From contig JBGAKH010000001.1 of the NCBI GenBank assembly GCA_044224515.1, positions 62,001 through 126,000 of the forward strand: 64,000 nucleotides of DNA. The letters run 5' to 3'. Below the pieces are notes generated by a model, which searched no databases, was not told where the DNA came from, and was given only the letters and a program-made list of their open reading frames with translations. Position numbers and translations under genes: made by a program. Source of the DNA: JBBATK01 sp044224515 (GTDB taxonomy: Bacteria; Bacteroidota; Ignavibacteria; Kapaibacteriales; NICIL-2). Numbering within the stretch: the first letter of the stretch is position 1; each line of letters begins with the position of its first letter. Shown in pieces: positions 61,895 to 64,000 of the stretch.

Positions 61895-62925
61895 ACGTAC
61901 ACCGCGACAACGACAACAAAAACCCGGAACTCACAACAGAGCTGTTGGATGGGATTGGTTCGTTTGCGCAGTCGATAGATAGAGCCGTTGAGCTGCTCAG
62001 GAAATCAGAACTCGTGGCCTTTCCCACCGAAACGGTGTATGGACTAGGTGCGCGTGTAACAGACGAGGTAGCTATTGCAAAGATTTTTGTCGCCAAGGGA
62101 CGTCCGGCTGACAATCCGCTCATAGCACACATTGGGTCTGTAGAAGACGCAGATACTTTGGCAATCCATCTGGGATCACGAGCGTTGAAGCTCATGGACG
62201 TTTTTTTTCCGGGACCACTGACACTCGTCTGTAGGAGAAGACAAACCGTGCCATCGATTGTCAGCGCCGGACTAGACACCATCGCCTTTCGGATGCCTGC
62301 ACATCCACTCGCACTTGAATTGATTCGACGTGCGCATGCAAGCTTAGTGGCTCCTTCAGCAAACCGAAGTGGACGTCCGAGTCCGACGAGCGCGGCACAT
62401 GTACTCCGCGACCTCAAAGGTCGCATAGCCGCGGTACTCGACGGAGGTCCGTGCAGCATTGGGTTGGAGTCAACGGTGATCAGTATGGTCAATCCGGATC
62501 GGCCACGTTTGTTGCGCCCCGGACACATTCGTCAAGACCAGATAGAAGCAGTGCTGGGTGTCGAGTTAGACCTCTCAGCACTAACTCACAACGAAGTTGA
62601 CACAGGTCCGGTCAGTTCACCCGGCATGAAGTACCGACACTATGCACCGAACATCCCGCTTCGCATCTTGCACAACGTTGAAGAGCTAAGCAGTCTACCG
62701 GTTAATACACGGGTCTTGTGCGATGAAGATCATTACCGGCAATTGCAAGAAAGAACAGATCTCGATCAATCACAGCTCATACCGCTTAGACCGGAAAGAC
62801 TGTATAGTGATATGCGACAAGCTGAGGATGATGGATGCCATGGTATTGCTGTTCTTCTTGGCGATCATTCAAAAGCCAATGTGGCACTCATGAACAGACT
62901 TGTTAAAGCCGCATCCGGTGACTAG
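61891..62925 (+). CDS. tsaC: L-threonylcarbamoyladenylate synthase (Sua5 type)
   Basis: The 344-residue protein forms threonylcarbamoyl-AMP from threonine, bicarbonate and ATP for t6A synthesis. Motifs: VAFPTETVYGLGARV, IFVAKGRPADNPLI, FFPGPLTLVCRR, VAPSANRSGRPSPT and GGPCSIGLESTVI. It is the long Sua5 form with a C-terminal Sua5 domain (about 225-344). The start overlaps the upstream stop (ATGA). The partner tsaD lies about 54 kb away in the window. Confidence 0.95.
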   Translation: MNVHRDNDNKNPELTTELLDGIGSFAQSIDRAVELLRKSELVAFPTETVYGLGARVTDEVAIAKIFVAKGRPADNPLIAHIGSVEDADTLAIHLGSRALKLMDVFFPGPLTLVCRRRQTVPSIVSAGLDTIAFRMPAHPLALELIRRAHASLVAPSANRSGRPSPTSAAHVLRDLKGRIAAVLDGGPCSIGLESTVISMVNPDRPRLLRPGHIRQDQIEAVLGVELDLSALTHNEVDTGPVSSPGMKYRHYAPNIPLRILHNVEELSSLPVNTRVLCDEDHYRQLQERTDLDQSQLIPLRPERLYSDMRQAEDDGCHGIAVLLGDHSKANVALMNRLVKAASGD

Positions 62926-62954
62926 TCGACCACTCGAGAGGATGCTGTTTTTTT
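62911..62954 (+). terminator. Possible terminator after tsaC
   Basis: GCATCC (62911-62916) pairs with GGATGC (62940-62945), followed by TGTTTTTTT. The loop is 23 bases and may have an inner pair GGT/ACC. The stem overlaps the last codons of tsaC. Confidence 0.45.
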
Positions 62955-63115
62955 GAAGATCTGAGTGTTTTTGATCTTTTTAGGGCGAATAGTCTCATCC
63001 TAGACCTAAAAAGGTCGACAATACATCTAAGATTTGTGCGATTTTTTTTTCAATGCTCGGCTTCGCCTCGCCACTCATTTTTCGGTAATTTTGAGTCGAC
63101 GACTGATAGAACACC

Positions 63116-63388
63116 ATGCAAGAAGTGACCGTAACTATTCGCAATCGAGCCGGAGTGCATACTCGCCCGGCGGCCATGATTGTAAAACTCGCAGCGCAGT
63201 TCAAGTCCAATGTATTTCTAACGGGCGAGAACAACATGCGAATCAACGCAAAAAGCATCATAGGAGTTATGACACTTGCAGCTGCTCAAGGGACTTGCCT
63301 GACACTTAGCATCGATGGACCCGACGAGGCCGATGCCACAACGAAGCTTCGCGACCTGTTTGAATCTGGATTTGGTGAGCAAATCTAA
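63116..63388 (+). CDS. ptsH: HPr phosphocarrier protein
   Basis: The 90-residue protein matches HPr: active-site H15 in NRAGVHTRPA and the regulatory-site serine S47 in INAKSIIGVMTLAA. It accepts phosphate from enzyme I and donates it to sugar permeases or regulators. The conserved Ser suggests possible HPr kinase regulation. The enzyme I gene follows after 102 bases. No EII components are in the window. Confidence 0.95.
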   Translation: MQEVTVTIRNRAGVHTRPAAMIVKLAAQFKSNVFLTGENNMRINAKSIIGVMTLAAAQGTCLTLSIDGPDEADATTKLRDLFESGFGEQI

Positions 63389-63490
63389 TCTCCTCTGCCG
63401 CCATCACTCCTGTTTTGTACGGCACTACATAGAAATTGCTTTAATCCCTTCTAAACCCTATATTTCAGTCGGGATTACACACAACATTTC

Positions 63491-64000
63491 ATGAATCATC
63501 ACGACGCCGATCCACCTGCCGAGGGAACAGGTGAAGCCGACGGGCTTTCCCGCTCTGAAATTATCTATCGTGGCATACCCGCGTCTCCCGGTATTGCTAT
63601 CGGACGCTGCATTCTTTTAAAGAATGAATCGCAAGATGTCATAACCTTACGCCTCATTGCTGAAGATCAACGACACGGTGAGTTTGTGCGGTATGAAAAA
63701 GCCGTGGAATCTTGTCTCCTTGAGCTTCGCGAAACCTATAGAATTGCTGAGCGAGAAATCGGAAACGTCGCCTCGATCCTCGAGAGTTACGAGCTTATCC
63801 TCACCGATATGACAATCAATGAGGCAATTGCGACTCGGATCCGAGATGGCTTTCCTGCCGAGAACGCCGTCCTTGCTGAGTATGACGACCATCGCAACCT
63901 CTTCAAGAATGCCAAAGATCCAATTCTACGTGAACGAGCATTTGACCTTGAAAATGTAAAAGATCGTTTGATTCTGGCCTTGCACAATCGTCAGCTTAGT
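63491..64000 (+). CDS. ptsI: PTS enzyme I (phosphoenolpyruvate-protein phosphotransferase), truncated by window edge
   Basis: An ATG at 63491 opens a frame without stop to the last base (170 codons seen). After a polar 25-residue extension comes GIPASPGIAIGRC, the N-terminal EI motif. ESYELILTD and FDLENVKDRL are further EI helical segments. The catalytic His would lie beyond the window. It starts the PTS phosphorelay from phosphoenolpyruvate. ATG 63491 is 102 bases after ptsH, and a TTTTGTAC promoter-like element lies between them (63413-63420). Confidence 0.93.
   Translation, partial: MNHHDADPPAEGTGEADGLSRSEIIYRGIPASPGIAIGRCILLKNESQDVITLRLIAEDQRHGEFVRYEKAVESCLLELRETYRIAEREIGNVASILESYELILTDMTINEAIATRIRDGFPAENAVLAEYDDHRNLFKNAKDPILRERAFDLENVKDRLILALHNRQLS

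Overview
The window looks like a chromosomal segment of a Gram-negative member of the Bacteroidota/Chlorobi assemblage, most likely near Ignavibacteria or 'Candidatus Kapabacteria'. This is inferred from gene content, not from a marker search. The supporting signs are C-terminal type IX secretion (T9SS)-like sorting domains, a GWxTD-domain protein, PD40 and choice-of-anchor/ASH-type repeat proteins, many lipoproteins with short lipoboxes, a single-subunit cytochrome b succinate dehydrogenase, a YpdA-type bacillithiol reductase, and several TAnnTTTG-like promoter elements. Base composition is even along the window. I see no insertion sequence, prophage, integrase or CRISPR array.

Layout. 0.06-5.6 kb: small membrane protein, REC-PP2C phosphatase, three envelope proteins, GT2 glycosyltransferase. 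5.9-11.9 kb: alanine dehydrogenase, then a leftward block with a split transketolase, a DUF4139 protein and tsaD. 12.1-16.6 kb: a 1466-residue secreted protein. 16.7-19.3 kb: a degenerate flhF-like gene, a membrane protein and a fliA-type sigma factor. 19.4-26.5 kb: leftward ygfZ/LOG/SirB1-like operon, then a subtilase, an SDR and a propeller protein with a sorting domain. 26.8-30.2 kb: sdhCAB. 30.6-33.4 kb: five consecutive small exported proteins, two of them TRL-like lipoproteins. 33.5-36.6 kb: two APC permeases. 36.8-43.7 kb: peroxiredoxin, Nif3, zinc-ribbon protein, RNase P RNA, HPt protein, LpoB/TolB-like protein, speB, dapD, Memo. 43.7-50.1 kb: xseA/xseB leftward, then the tightly packed ispF-kinase-ruvX-GWxTD operon. 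50.2-58.5 kb: ABC-2 permease, murQ, MsbA-like exporter, lipoprotein, ATP-grasp ligase, esterase. 58.6-64 kb: tRNA-Ala and tRNA-Asp, ypdA, oligopeptide-binding protein, tsaC, ptsH and the start of ptsI, which runs off the right edge.

The housekeeping genes cover the TCA cycle (sdhCAB), the pentose phosphate pathway, lysine/diaminopimelate (dapD), isoprenoids (ispF), wall recycling (murQ), tRNA t6A (tsaC, tsaD) and DNA repair (xseAB, ruvX). The accessory signal lies mainly in the cell envelope and in signalling. The best candidates for something undescribed are the TRL-like lipoprotein cluster (30.6-33.4 kb), the flhF/fliA pair with no flagellar genes beside it and a G domain lacking key motifs, and a recurring TTATAACGGGGAC-like element just upstream of unrelated genes. 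Gene ends are read directly. Many starts were moved downstream of the longest ORF to a methionine that fits a signal peptide, ribosome binding site or family length.
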